A stretch of DNA of 64,000 bases from Nesterenkonia sp. Act20 (GCF_019173455.1 NZ_JADPQH010000002.1:449490-513489); one strand, 5' to 3'; counted from the first letter of the stretch, positions 8,315-17,086 are shown. A program made the numbers and translations. Notes: generated from the letters alone by a model not told the origin.

Positions 8315-9064
8315 TTAGACCTGACTCATGCCGCCGTCGACGACGAGTTCCACCCCGGCGATGAAACTGGACTCTGCGCTGGCCAGGAATGTGACCGCGG
8401 AGGCGACCTCATCGGGCCGCCCGACGCGTCTGATCGGCACCATCGCGGCGACTTTCTGCTCGATCGCTTTGGAGCCGCCGGTGAACTGGTCGAAACCTGC
8501 AGTCGCCGTCGGACCGGGGCTCACCGCATTCGCGCGGATGCCGCGCTCTCCGAGCTCGGAGGTGAGCGTTCGGGCGAGAGAGCGCACCGCTGCCTTCGTG
8601 GCGTTGTAGACCGAGTGTCCCCGACTGCCGTTGCTTCCTCCGATGGAGGAGACGAGCACTATGCGTGCGCCATCCGCAAGTAGGGCGGAGAGCTTCTGCA
8701 GCAGGATGAAGGTACCGCGGAAGTTGAGGTCGGCCACGTAGTCGAAGTCATCCGGTGAGGTATCGGCGAGGTTCCTGGCATCGATGTCGCGACCGGCGTT
8801 GGCGACCAGCACGTCCACCTCGCGACCGGTGGCCTTGATCTCGGTGACGAGGCGATCCAGATCACCCAGATCACTTCCATCCGCTCGCAGCACCCGCGCC
8901 TGATCACCCCAGGCACGCTGAGCCTCCTCGATACGCTCGGGGCTCATACCGGTGACGATCACCTCGGCACCTTCCGCGAGAAAGCGTTCCACGACGGCGC
9001 GACCGATGCCCGAGGTCCCTGCCGTGACCACGGCCAGCTGGCCCTGGAGCAGCGGCCCACTCAC
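8315..9064 (-). CDS. SDR family oxidoreductase
   Basis: 249-residue classical SDR: TAGTSGIGR (14-22), ANAGRD (88-93), catalytic Ser140, Tyr153 and Lys157 (SVYNATK), PGPTAT after beta-6. Thr/Gly after beta-2 (VTGMSPER) suggests NADP+ preference. GTG at 9064 overlaps the stop of the permease gene by four bases, so it is translated with the transporter genes. This is the second SDR in the operon; one of the two probably acts as sugar 1-dehydrogenase, the other as a keto-sugar or keto-acid reductase. No substrate can be assigned. Confidence 0.88.
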   Translation of the reverse strand: MSGPLLQGQLAVVTAGTSGIGRAVVERFLAEGAEVIVTGMSPERIEEAQRAWGDQARVLRADGSDLGDLDRLVTEIKATGREVDVLVANAGRDIDARNLADTSPDDFDYVADLNFRGTFILLQKLSALLADGARIVLVSSIGGSNGSRGHSVYNATKAAVRSLARTLTSELGERGIRANAVSPGPTATAGFDQFTGGSKAIEQKVAAMVPIRRVGRPDEVASAVTFLASAESSFIAGVELVVDGGMSQV

Positions 9065-9849
9065 TTCAAGGCTCCCGCAGACAAGCCACGCTCAAACGTG
9101 CGCTGAAGCAGCAGATACGCGAGGATCATCGGTATCGACGTGATGACGGCGGCAGCGAGGATTCCGGTCTGGTCGTTCGTGTACTGACCTAGGAAGTACT
9201 GGGGCAACAATGTGACCACCTGTTTGTTCGGATCGTTCAACATGAGCATTGGCAGCAGATACGCGTTCCAACTGTTGATAAGTGTCAGGATCACCACCGC
9301 TCCGGCGATGGGCCGCGTCAGGGGCAGGACGATGTGCCAGAACACCCTCACCACATTGGCCCCATCGATGCGGCCGGCTTCCATCAGCTCGGTCGGCACG
9401 CCAGCGAAGAAGCTGCGGGCAAGGAGCACAGTGAATGGCACCTGCAGAGCGGCGAGCGGCAGGATGACCGCGACGAGCTCGTTATAGAGGTCGAACGTCG
9501 ACGCGGTGACGAAGAGCGGGGTCAGGAGCACCGCCTCTGGCACCGTCAACGCGATGAGCAGCATCCAGAACCACACTTCTTTGCCCCGAATCCTCAGTTT
9601 CGCGAAACCAAAGGCCGCCAGCATCGTGCAGGCATAGACGATGACGATGGCGCAGCCGGCAACGATGATGCTGTTGCGGAAGTATGTCGGCACTACGCCG
9701 GTGTCGAACACCTTGACGTAGTTGTCGAAGCCTCGTCCGGCCAGTGAGCCCTGCACCATGGCCAAGAGGGGCAGCAAGTAGGGGATGGCGATGAGCGTGG
9801 CCAGCACCTGGAGCCCGATGCGGGAACGCAGAGTTCTGATCTCGAACAT
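9061..9849 (-). CDS. Carbohydrate ABC transporter permease (MalG type)
   Basis: Inner-membrane permease, 262 residues, six predicted transmembrane segments starting with LQVLATLIAIPYLLPLLAMV. The EAA loop that contacts the ATPase is visible as MEAGRIDGANVVRVFWHIVLP (about 155-175). The C-terminal arrangement (NDQTGILAAAVITSIPMILAYLL) is typical of the CUT1 family MalG subunit. ATG at 9849 lies three bases after the stop of the companion permease. No ATPase is encoded in the operon, so a shared MsiK/UgpC-type ATPase elsewhere in the genome is likely, as is usual in actinobacteria. Confidence 0.93.
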   Translation of the reverse strand: MFEIRTLRSRIGLQVLATLIAIPYLLPLLAMVQGSLAGRGFDNYVKVFDTGVVPTYFRNSIIVAGCAIVIVYACTMLAAFGFAKLRIRGKEVWFWMLLIALTVPEAVLLTPLFVTASTFDLYNELVAVILPLAALQVPFTVLLARSFFAGVPTELMEAGRIDGANVVRVFWHIVLPLTRPIAGAVVILTLINSWNAYLLPMLMLNDPNKQVVTLLPQYFLGQYTNDQTGILAAAVITSIPMILAYLLLQRTFERGLSAGALK

Positions 9850-9852
9850 GAA

Positions 9853-10875
9853 TCAGGTCCCTTCACTCTGACGATTGCCCAACCGTGTGAGCAGGCCGCC
9901 GACGATGGCGAGTACCAGCAGAGCTACTGAGATGGCCGCTGCGTACCCGAACTCTTTCTGCTCGACCATCGTTTGGTAGATATACGTCCCGAGGAACTCC
10001 GTCGCGTGGTTCGGGCCGCCGTTGGCGATCAGCCACGGCACATCGAAGGTCTTGAGTGAACCGATGACTCCGAGCGTGGCAAGCGCGATCGTCGTCCCGC
10101 GGCACAGGGGCCAGATGATGGACCATAGCGTGCGGAGGTTGCCCGCCCCGTCGATGCGTGCGGCCTCAAGAATCTGCGGGTCGATCTGGCTCATCGCAGC
10201 GTAGAAGAGGATGAAGGACAGTCCGGTCCACTGCCAGATGGTCACTAGCATCACCACGGCCATCGCGGTGAAGTCCTCTGCCAGCCACGGGCGAGCGAGC
10301 GACCCGAGACCCATGGTCTCGAGGACCCCGTTGAGACTGCCGTTCGCATCGAAGATGACGCGGAAGACGGGGGCCATGATCGCTGGAGCCAGGACGTTCG
10401 GCACGAAGATGACGACCTTGTAGACCGTCGCAAGGTGTATCTGAGAGTGCATGATCGCCGCGAAGGTGAACGATATCGCGGTCTGAACCGTGAACGTCAC
10501 GACGAAGAAGATGGCGGTGTGCCACATCGCCCTCCAGAAGACCTCGTCCTGGACCATGCGCGCGTAGTTTTCGGGACCGACAAACTCCGAAGGACTGAGG
10601 ATGAAGCCGCTCCAGTCGAGCATCGACATCCATCCGGTGTATCCGATGGAGAAGTAGATCATCCCGATCACGAGAACGAGTGCGGGAAGGATCCAGGGCA
10701 GTCCGCTTCCGTAGAGGTTGCGCCCCTTCCCGTTGGTCCTCCCCGCGCGACGCTTCCGCAACGGAGGCGGGATGATGGTGGCGTCTTCGTCCGCCGAGTC
10801 GATGGTGGATCTGGACGCCGCTACGGGGAGGTTGGACCGCCCTCCGACGATAATGGCCTCGTCACTACTCCTCAT
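9853..10875 (-). CDS. Carbohydrate ABC transporter permease (MalF type)
   Basis: Inner-membrane permease of the CUT1 family, 340 residues, with a long polar N-terminal tail (about 50 residues, including KRRAGRTNGKGR) followed by six transmembrane segments beginning PWILPALVLVIGMIYF. EAA motif: EAARIDGAGNLRTLWSIIWP. ATG at 10875 lies inside the last codons of the binding-protein gene (11-base overlap). Pairs with the downstream MalG-type subunit to form the channel for the binding protein at 10865-12226. Confidence 0.93.
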   Translation of the reverse strand: MRSSDEAIIVGGRSNLPVAASRSTIDSADEDATIIPPPLRKRRAGRTNGKGRNLYGSGLPWILPALVLVIGMIYFSIGYTGWMSMLDWSGFILSPSEFVGPENYARMVQDEVFWRAMWHTAIFFVVTFTVQTAISFTFAAIMHSQIHLATVYKVVIFVPNVLAPAIMAPVFRVIFDANGSLNGVLETMGLGSLARPWLAEDFTAMAVVMLVTIWQWTGLSFILFYAAMSQIDPQILEAARIDGAGNLRTLWSIIWPLCRGTTIALATLGVIGSLKTFDVPWLIANGGPNHATEFLGTYIYQTMVEQKEFGYAAAISVALLVLAIVGGLLTRLGNRQSEGT

Positions 10876-12226
10876 CGCTGACCGCCTGCAGCGTGGCGAG
10901 TCCGTCCTCAGGGGATGTTTGTCCGCGTGCTACCCCGATGAGGACCTCTTGGAACGCGTCGTTCAGGGCGGCGTCGATCGTGGCGAAGCGCGGTTCGGTG
11001 GACTCCGCGGCCCGCGCAGTCAGGTCCTGCAGAGCCTCAAGCTGCGCCTCGGGTTCGACCAGTTCAATGTCGTCCCATTCCGGCTGGATGCCAGTGAGCG
11101 AAGGAATGTCATTGAGAGTATTCGCCACTGCCTGCTGCCCCGCTTCAGAGGTCGTCAGCCAGAGCGCGAATGTCGTTGCTGCGGCCTGCTGATCGGACTG
11201 GCCGTTGACTGCGAGACCATAATCGGCGTCCCCGAAGTAGTTGCCCGTATTACCGGTCCCTGCGACGTCGGGGAAGTCGATCGGCACCATAGTGAACGGC
11301 TCAGGATCGGAAACGCCTGCGGCTTCCATCGCGCCGACCATGGTGTCGCGCACGGTGTACTGCGTGTACCACGTGCCCATCATGACCATCGCATAATCGC
11401 CGGACATGAAGGCGTTGTTCGCTTCGGGGTACTGCTGCAGCCCGACAGCGCCGTCCTGCATGATTCCCTCGTCGAAGAGAGACTTCCAGATCTCCATCCC
11501 CTCGACGAACTCCGGCGATGTGTAGGACGCGTCGCCCGTAGAAGCTCGTGCGTAGAGCCCAGGCTCGATGTTCTCCATGATCGCTTCGAAGGTGTCCATG
11601 TCGAAGGCCCCGTTGCCCGCACCCTGCACGAAGCACCCCTGGCCCTCAGCCTCGAGGGTCTCGCACACCTGTTTCCATTCATCCATCGTGGTCGGCGGCT
11701 CGAGCCCATACTCATCAAAGATGTCCTGGTTGATCCAGAGGCTGCCCGAGTACACGGATCCAGCCGAGAGCCCGACGACCTTGTCGTCGACCGTCAGTCC
11801 CTCGACGCCTGCTGTGGCGAGCTGGTCCTCCCAGTCATCACCCAGTTCTTCGGACACGGCGTCCCTGAGGTCGATCGCGCCAGCCTCGAACGTATCCACA
11901 CCACCGTTGGCGGACCCTGGGGCGACGTTGAAGACATCGGGCCCGTCGCTCGAGGTGATCGCGGGGCTGAGTACGGCGTCGTATCCCGAGATCGGCTTCG
12001 AGACGAACTCGACCTCGATGTCGGGGTACTCCTCGTTGAAGGACTCGATCAGGGAGTCGGCGAGAGGCTTGTCAGGTGTCCAGCCCCACCACGTGATGTC
12101 CCCCGAGGTCGCTGAACCCTCAGCTTCTCCGGACGCTTCGCCGGAGCAGGACGGGAGCGCGACGAGGGAGACTGCGGCGAGCGCACCAACCCCTGCTCTG
12201 TGCCATGAACGATTGTCTCGTGACAT
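10865..12226 (-). CDS. Extracellular sugar-binding lipoprotein of the ABC importer
   Basis: Family 1 solute-binding protein, 453 residues. ATG at 12226 is chosen because GGAGGAG stands seven bases upstream; the frame extends further but without homology. Signal segment of about 26 residues (AGVGALAAVSLVA) ends in LPSC with the lipid-anchored Cys27, so the mature protein sits on the outer face of the membrane. Typical body motifs: GDITWWGWTPDKPLADSL after the anchor and a hinge region rich in Trp/Asp. First gene of the operon and directly downstream of the LacI operator. Context suggests binding of xylo- or arabino-oligosaccharides. Confidence 0.93.
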   Translation of the reverse strand: MSRDNRSWHRAGVGALAAVSLVALPSCSGEASGEAEGSATSGDITWWGWTPDKPLADSLIESFNEEYPDIEVEFVSKPISGYDAVLSPAITSSDGPDVFNVAPGSANGGVDTFEAGAIDLRDAVSEELGDDWEDQLATAGVEGLTVDDKVVGLSAGSVYSGSLWINQDIFDEYGLEPPTTMDEWKQVCETLEAEGQGCFVQGAGNGAFDMDTFEAIMENIEPGLYARASTGDASYTSPEFVEGMEIWKSLFDEGIMQDGAVGLQQYPEANNAFMSGDYAMVMMGTWYTQYTVRDTMVGAMEAAGVSDPEPFTMVPIDFPDVAGTGNTGNYFGDADYGLAVNGQSDQQAAATTFALWLTTSEAGQQAVANTLNDIPSLTGIQPEWDDIELVEPEAQLEALQDLTARAAESTEPRFATIDAALNDAFQEVLIGVARGQTSPEDGLATLQAVSDEE

Positions 12227-12281
12227 GAAATTCTCCTCCGTGCGCTCTGCTGTGAGCGAGTTGATCGCGGCCACACCGCCG

Positions 12282-12299
12282 CAGCTTGCTTGCGAATTG
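12282..12299. promoter_or_regulatory. Degenerate second LacI-type half-palindrome
   Basis: CAGCTTGCTTGCGAATTG resembles the perfect operator at 12319-12337 with three mismatches in the arms and a centre one base shorter. It lies between that operator and the binding-protein start, centre to centre about 37 bases, so it could be an auxiliary operator; its function is inferred. Confidence 0.35.
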
Positions 12300-12318
12300 T
12301 CGATAGACTGACTTTACG

Positions 12319-12337
12319 CAACTTGCATTGCAAGTTG
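12319..12337. promoter_or_regulatory. LacI-family operator, perfect 19-bp palindrome
   Basis: CAACTTGCA-T-TGCAAGTTG is an exact inverted repeat with a single central base, in the intergenic region between the divergent sugar operon and the lacI gene. Palindromes of this size with a TTGCA/TGCAA core are typical LacI-family sites. From this place the regulator could control both directions, including its own gene. Overlapping -35-like TTGCAA hexamers occur on both strands, but the exact promoters cannot be assigned. Confidence 0.8.
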
Positions 12338-12408
12338 TGATGCACGTTACACTAGAAGCACGGTGGCGAACGTGTCAATACCCAAAATCAGAGACTTCAG
12401 GAGGTCGC

Positions 12409-13434
12409 GTGGGCGAACGAACTGCTACTTTGGCGGAAATCGCAGGCGAGGCCGGCGTCTCCGTACCCACCGTCTCCCGTGTCCTCAACGGCCGTCCCGG
12501 AATCTCCGAGAAGACGCGTATCGAGATCGAGCGTCTCCTTGAGCTGCGTGGTTACGAACGCCGGAAACCTCGCCGCGAGACGCCGCTCATCGACTTCGTC
12601 ACGGTTGGACTTGAGACGCAGTGGTCACTGCAGCTGCTGCGAGGCGCGCAGGCCGAGGCCGCGCGGGCCGGCGCAGATTTCGTCGTGACCGCAACTGAGG
12701 GTCTGCCGGCAGGTGCCCCCGACTGGCTGGAACGACTGCGATCCCGCGGATCGGACGGAATCGTCGTCGTCGTCTCGGAGCTTGCACAAGACGCCCGCGA
12801 GGAGCTCTCTCGTCTGCAGGTGCCGGTTGTGCTGATCGACCCCGTGGGTACCGACACGGAGTCCTATGTCACGGTCGCAGCCGCCGACTGGGTGGGGGCC
12901 CGCGATGCCACGCAGCACCTGTTGGATCTTGGTCACGAGAGGATCGGTTTCGTCACTGGCCCACTCCACCTCGAATGCCACGAAGATCGGCTGGACGGTT
13001 ACTATTCGGCTCTCGGGCGTCGTGGCATCGCTAGAAATCCCGAGCTCGTGCGGGTCGGCGACTCACTGGTTTCCGGAGGCGAAACCTTCGGGGGCGAGCT
13101 GCTCGACCTGGAAGAACCCCCGACCGCGATCCTCAGCGCATCCGATGAGCAGGCATACGGAATCTATCTTGCAGCTCGTGAGCGAGGTCTCAGCCTCCCC
13201 CAGGACCTCTCGGTCGTTGGTTTCGACGATGTTGACCTGGCTCGATGGGTCTCACCGCAGCTCACAACAGTCCACCAACCTCTGCAAGGCATGGCAGCCA
13301 CCGCAACCCGCCTCGTGCTGGCTCTCTCACGAGGCGAGGATGTGTCGAACCGTCGCGTGCAGCTCGCGTCGGAGCTCGTCGTTCGCGAGTCCACCGCACC
13401 CCCGCGCGCGGTGGGACCACCGAATGGAGGATAG
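12409..13434 (+). CDS. LacI family transcriptional regulator of the adjacent sugar operon
   Basis: 341 residues. GTG at 12409 is chosen because AGGAGG lies five bases upstream and because the LacI helix-turn-helix then starts at residue 7: TLAEIAGEAGVSVPTVSRVLNG. The C-terminal part is a periplasmic-binding-protein-like effector domain (FVTVGLETQWSLQLLRGAQ, GIVVVVSE, VVGFDDVDLARWVSPQLTTV). It reads away from the binding-protein gene, with the perfect palindrome between them, so it is most likely the local repressor, released by a sugar or sugar-acid intermediate. Confidence 0.93.
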   Translation: MGERTATLAEIAGEAGVSVPTVSRVLNGRPGISEKTRIEIERLLELRGYERRKPRRETPLIDFVTVGLETQWSLQLLRGAQAEAARAGADFVVTATEGLPAGAPDWLERLRSRGSDGIVVVVSELAQDAREELSRLQVPVVLIDPVGTDTESYVTVAAADWVGARDATQHLLDLGHERIGFVTGPLHLECHEDRLDGYYSALGRRGIARNPELVRVGDSLVSGGETFGGELLDLEEPPTAILSASDEQAYGIYLAARERGLSLPQDLSVVGFDDVDLARWVSPQLTTVHQPLQGMAATATRLVLALSRGEDVSNRRVQLASELVVRESTAPPRAVGPPNGG

Positions 13435-13620
13435 GACAGAGTCGCCGAGAAGCTTGTGTGATTCGGGGGCTGGCCGTCGGACCAGCGCTGATGCAGAGAG
13501 TCGCGATCCACTTCAGTAACGTGCTGGCACCACTCAGAGCGACCCGGCGACGCGGAATCACGACCGTCGAAGCCAGGCCGCGGGCGTGCGCCTCGCGAAG
13601 TCCCTCAAGCCTTCTACCGG
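13435..13620. other. Convergent intergenic space, nothing recognised
   Basis: 186 bases between the ends of lacI and the GH15 gene. No convincing terminator hairpin, RNA gene or conserved reading frame was seen. Confidence 0.4.
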
Positions 13621-15513
13621 TCAGGACCGCTTCTTGGCCCGGGCGACGGCGTCTACGGCGCGGATGAACCCCAGGTGGCTGAAGGCCTGCGGGAAGTTTC
13701 CGGCCAACCGCCCGCTCTTCGGATCGTATTCCTCGGCAAACAGCCCGAGGTCGTTGGCGTAACTGGAGAGCTGGTCCAACAGTGTCGCCGCCTCGGCGAT
13801 GCGTCCGCTGAACGCGTACTGTTCCACAAGCCAGAAGGTGCAGATGAGGAACGGATACTCGTCCCCATCCAATCCGTCCAGGCCGGTGTCGGTGCGGTAG
13901 CGGTGCAGCAGCCCGTGCTCATCCTGCAGGTCGTCCTCGATCCGAGCCACGGTGCCGAGCATCTTCGGATCGTCGTAGGCGACGAACCCTGTGTGCGGCA
14001 GCTGCAGCAGGGAGGCGTCCACCTCGGCGTTGGAATAGGTCTGGGTGAAGGAGTTCAGCTCCTCGTTGAAGCCGTGCTGCATGATCTCTTCGCGAAGCCG
14101 CTCCCGCAGACTCCGCCACCGTTCCACGGGCCCGTCGAAGCCGTGCTCCTCGACGGCGCGGATGCCTTGGTCGAATGCCGCCCACATCATGGCGCGGCCG
14201 TGCACGAAGAACGCGGGTTCTCCGCGCATCTCCCAGATCCCGTGACCGGATCGATCCATGTTCTGCTCGGCGAAACGCAGCAGATTCTTCTGAAGCGCCC
14301 AGGAGAACTCGTCCTCTGCCACCCCGGCCCCGCGCAGTTCAGCAAGGGCGAGCATGACCTCACCTACGACGTCGGCCTGGTACTGACCCACAGCATCGTT
14401 GCCGACCCGTACCGGCACCGACCCTTCGTAGCCGACCAGGTGATCAAGGGTGCTCTCGGGCAGCTGGCGCTCCCCGGCAATCCCATACATGATCTGGATG
14501 CCGTCCGCGTCGCCTGCGACGGCGCGCAGCAACCAGTTGCGCCAGTGCAGGGCGCCGTCGGTGAAGTCATGAGCTATGAGGGCCTCGATGGTCAGGGCCG
14601 CGTCACGCAGCCACGTGTAGCGGTAGTCCCAGTTGCGGCTGCCTCCGAACTCCTCGGGCAGGGAGGTGGTCGGGGCGGCCACGATCCCCCCGGTGTCGCT
14701 GTTGGTCAGCGCTCGCAGAACCATCAGGGAGCGCAGCACGGAGTGATCCTGCTCTGCATCCGCCTCTACGCGCGCGGACCATTGAGTCCAGTACTCCACT
14801 GTGCGCTCAAGAGCCGCCTGCGGGTCCTCTGGTGTGGGCGGCTGCAGGTGTGACTGATGCCAGGTCAGTGCCCAGTCAGCAGACTCCCCCGACTCCAGGG
14901 CAAACACCCCGGTGAGCCGATCGGCCACGGCCCCCTGATAATCGTCGGGGTGCCCTTCCGGGGATGCGCCGTGGTGCTCCTCAGTCCGCGTCGTCTGCTG
15001 CTGGTCCTCGTGCGGATGCAGCAGCGGTCCCGACAGCAACAACGCGTCCGGGCCGGCCACCGAGAGCAGACCGGAGGCCCCTTCGCCGTCGAGATCCACC
15101 CGTCGGGTCCAGGGCTTCGCCCGGCTGTAGTCGAAACGGATGCGCAGGTCATGCTCAACCTCCACCCTTCCGGAGACGCACTTCACCCGCCGGACCAGGT
15201 CGGCCTGCTGACTGCCCGGCGGCAGGAAGTCGGTGACCACCACGGACCCGGTGGGAGTCTCCCAGGTGGTCTCGAGCACGAACGTGCGCGGAAGATAGCG
15301 GCGCGCGACCACTTCTCCGTCCACGGCCGAGAGCTTCCACCGCCCGTTCTCCGGGGTGCCCAGCAGCGCTGCGAACACCGCGGCGGAGTCGAAACGCGGG
15401 AAGCACAGCCAATCGATGCTTCCCTGGCGGGACACCAGCGGACCGGTGTGCATATCGGAGAGCAGCGCGTAGTCCTCCAACGGGGTGGACCTGATCTGGG
15501 CATCCGAAGTCAT
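13621..15513 (-). CDS. Glycoside hydrolase family 15 protein (trehalase/glucoamylase-like)
   Basis: Predicted cytosolic GH15 enzyme, 630 residues, acting on alpha-linked glucosides; the closest known activity in actinobacteria of this size is the GH15 trehalase, with glucoamylase as alternative. The family signature is clear: N-terminal IEDYALLSDMHTGPLVS-like start with GSIDWLCFPRFDS, GSRNWDYRYTWLRDAALT in the middle, and FLICTFWLVEQYAFSGR near the C-terminus. ATG at 15513 is preferred over TTG at 15525. No signal peptide. It diverges from the G6PDH homologue at 15641. Confidence 0.88.
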   Translation of the reverse strand: MTSDAQIRSTPLEDYALLSDMHTGPLVSRQGSIDWLCFPRFDSAAVFAALLGTPENGRWKLSAVDGEVVARRYLPRTFVLETTWETPTGSVVVTDFLPPGSQQADLVRRVKCVSGRVEVEHDLRIRFDYSRAKPWTRRVDLDGEGASGLLSVAGPDALLLSGPLLHPHEDQQQTTRTEEHHGASPEGHPDDYQGAVADRLTGVFALESGESADWALTWHQSHLQPPTPEDPQAALERTVEYWTQWSARVEADAEQDHSVLRSLMVLRALTNSDTGGIVAAPTTSLPEEFGGSRNWDYRYTWLRDAALTIEALIAHDFTDGALHWRNWLLRAVAGDADGIQIMYGIAGERQLPESTLDHLVGYEGSVPVRVGNDAVGQYQADVVGEVMLALAELRGAGVAEDEFSWALQKNLLRFAEQNMDRSGHGIWEMRGEPAFFVHGRAMMWAAFDQGIRAVEEHGFDGPVERWRSLRERLREEIMQHGFNEELNSFTQTYSNAEVDASLLQLPHTGFVAYDDPKMLGTVARIEDDLQDEHGLLHRYRTDTGLDGLDGDEYPFLICTFWLVEQYAFSGRIAEAATLLDQLSSYANDLGLFAEEYDPKSGRLAGNFPQAFSHLGFIRAVDAVARAKKRS

Positions 15514-15526
15514 AGGTTCATTCAAC

Positions 15527-15562
15527 CATTCAGTGCAACGTGGTCATTCAGTGCAACGTGGT
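15527..15562. repeat. Exact 18-bp tandem duplication
   Basis: CATTCAGTGCAACGTGGT occurs twice without a gap in the 127-base space between the divergent GH15 and G6PDH genes. Each copy carries GTGCAA (TTGCAC on the other strand), a -35-like hexamer for the GH15 gene, so copy number could change promoter geometry; that effect is speculative. Confidence 0.9.
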
Positions 15563-15628
15563 CGAGATGCCGCGGCCATGGGCGCCATTGCCTGATAGGT
15601 CGTCGCCCCGCCTGCCCCCAAGGCCCGG

Positions 15629-15634
15629 TACCGT
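15629..15634 (+). promoter_or_regulatory. -10 element of leaderless G6PDH-like gene
   Basis: TACCGT ends six bases before the ATG at 15641, placing the transcript start at or next to the start codon; there is no Shine-Dalgarno sequence. Confidence 0.6.
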
Positions 15635-15640
15635 GCAGTC

Positions 15641-17014
15641 ATGGAGAACATCGAAACTCTCGTCATCCTGGGTGCCACCGGGGACCTCACCTCTCGACTG
15701 CTGCTGCCTGGATTGGGCCGGGTGCTCACCGAACAACCGGACCGCCGGATCAGCCTGATCGGCACAGACCTCGCTCCGCAGGAGGGTGAACAGTGGTCCC
15801 TCACCGTCCAGAAGGCATTCAATACGGTCGAGGCCAGTGGCCCGGCCGTGGACCACCTTGTGGCCCACACCGAGTACCTGGCCACCGACGCCTCGTCTCC
15901 CGAGGACCTGAAGCAGCTGTTGAATGCAGTCACCGGGACCCCCGCTCTGTACTTCGCCCTGCCCCCGGCGGTGACCACCGCGGCCATCGAGGTGCTGCAA
16001 CAGGTCGGGCTGCCGGACGGCACGGTACTGGTCCTGGAGAAGCCTTTCGGAGTTGACGAGCACAGCGCCCGAGAGCTCAACCAGCGGCTCAGTGCTTTGG
16101 TGCCGGAGGACCAGATCTTCCGGGTCGACCACTTCCTGGGTGAATCCACTGTGCTCAACATCCTCGGAGTGCGTTTCACAAACCGGCTGTTCGAGCCGCT
16201 CTGGAACCGAGAGCACATCGCGAAAGTGGAGATCGTCTACGACGAGGTTCTCGGGCTGGAGAACCGGGCCGGCTACTACGACCGGGCAGGGGCGCTGGTG
16301 GATATGATCCAATCCCACCTCCTCCAGGTGATGGCGTTGGTCACTATGGAGGCCCCGCTGAACGTGCACGGCGACGATCTCCGCCTCGCCAAGACCGCTG
16401 CCTTGCGAGCCGTGCGACCCTTCGGTGGTGACCCGGCGCGCGCCAGTCGGCGAGCCCGCTATACCGCGGGCACCATCGGGGACCGGGAGCTGTCCTCCTA
16501 CGTCGATGAGGAGGGTGTGGACCCGGCGCGAGAAACTGAAACCCTGACCGAGGTCACCTTGGAATCGGCCACCTGGCGGTGGTCCGGGGTTCCCTTCGTC
16601 CTTCGGTCCGGGAAGGCTCTCGGCGAGCCTCGCCGAGAGATCGTCCTGACCTTCCGCGGTGTCCCACATCTACCCGGAGGGCTGACCGGGGAGAGCCGCC
16701 CCAATGAGCTGCGCATATTTCTGGGTCCCAACGGCATGGCGATGGGGATGAACGTCACGGGCCCTGGCGACCCGTTCACCATTGATCGAGCCACACTGAG
16801 CACTGATCTCGGGGCTGGGCGGCTGAATCCGTATGGCGAGGTCCTCAACGGTGTGCTGAACGGGGATCCGACCCTTTCCATCCGCGCTGAGGCCGCCGAG
16901 TATGCCTGGCGGATCATTGACGAGATTCGCGCCCAATGGCGTACCGGGGAGGTTGTCCTGCAGGAGTATCCTGCCGGATCCACCGGACCGGCAGATTGGG
17001 AACAGGGAGACTGA
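15641..17014 (+). CDS. zwf: Glucose-6-phosphate dehydrogenase homologue, divergent active site
   Basis: 457 residues, somewhat shorter than the usual 480-510. NADP-binding motif ILGATGDLTSRLLLP (9-23), EKPFGVD (133-139), and GYYDRAGALVDMIQSHLLQ (211-229) with the catalytic His at about 226. The substrate motif, normally RIDHYLGKE, reads RVDHFLGES (161-169), so the lysine that binds glucose-6-phosphate is replaced by Glu168. This suggests an accessory paralogue with altered substrate or activity; canonical enzyme function should not be taken for granted. Leaderless start inferred from TACCGT at 15629. Confidence 0.82.
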   Translation: MENIETLVILGATGDLTSRLLLPGLGRVLTEQPDRRISLIGTDLAPQEGEQWSLTVQKAFNTVEASGPAVDHLVAHTEYLATDASSPEDLKQLLNAVTGTPALYFALPPAVTTAAIEVLQQVGLPDGTVLVLEKPFGVDEHSARELNQRLSALVPEDQIFRVDHFLGESTVLNILGVRFTNRLFEPLWNREHIAKVEIVYDEVLGLENRAGYYDRAGALVDMIQSHLLQVMALVTMEAPLNVHGDDLRLAKTAALRAVRPFGGDPARASRRARYTAGTIGDRELSSYVDEEGVDPARETETLTEVTLESATWRWSGVPFVLRSGKALGEPRREIVLTFRGVPHLPGGLTGESRPNELRIFLGPNGMAMGMNVTGPGDPFTIDRATLSTDLGAGRLNPYGEVLNGVLNGDPTLSIRAEAAEYAWRIIDEIRAQWRTGEVVLQEYPAGSTGPADWEQGD

Positions 17015-17086
17015 AGCGCCAGCTACCGGACGTGCACGTCGCCTCCACTTGGGTCTACGACGCAGGTGAAGTTCTCGCCACGTCGG

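Noticed and set aside
12328-12353. Promoter TTGCAA/TACACT for lacI
   Set aside because: Spacing is 14 bases, too short; the alternative TTGCAT gives 19. Not called.
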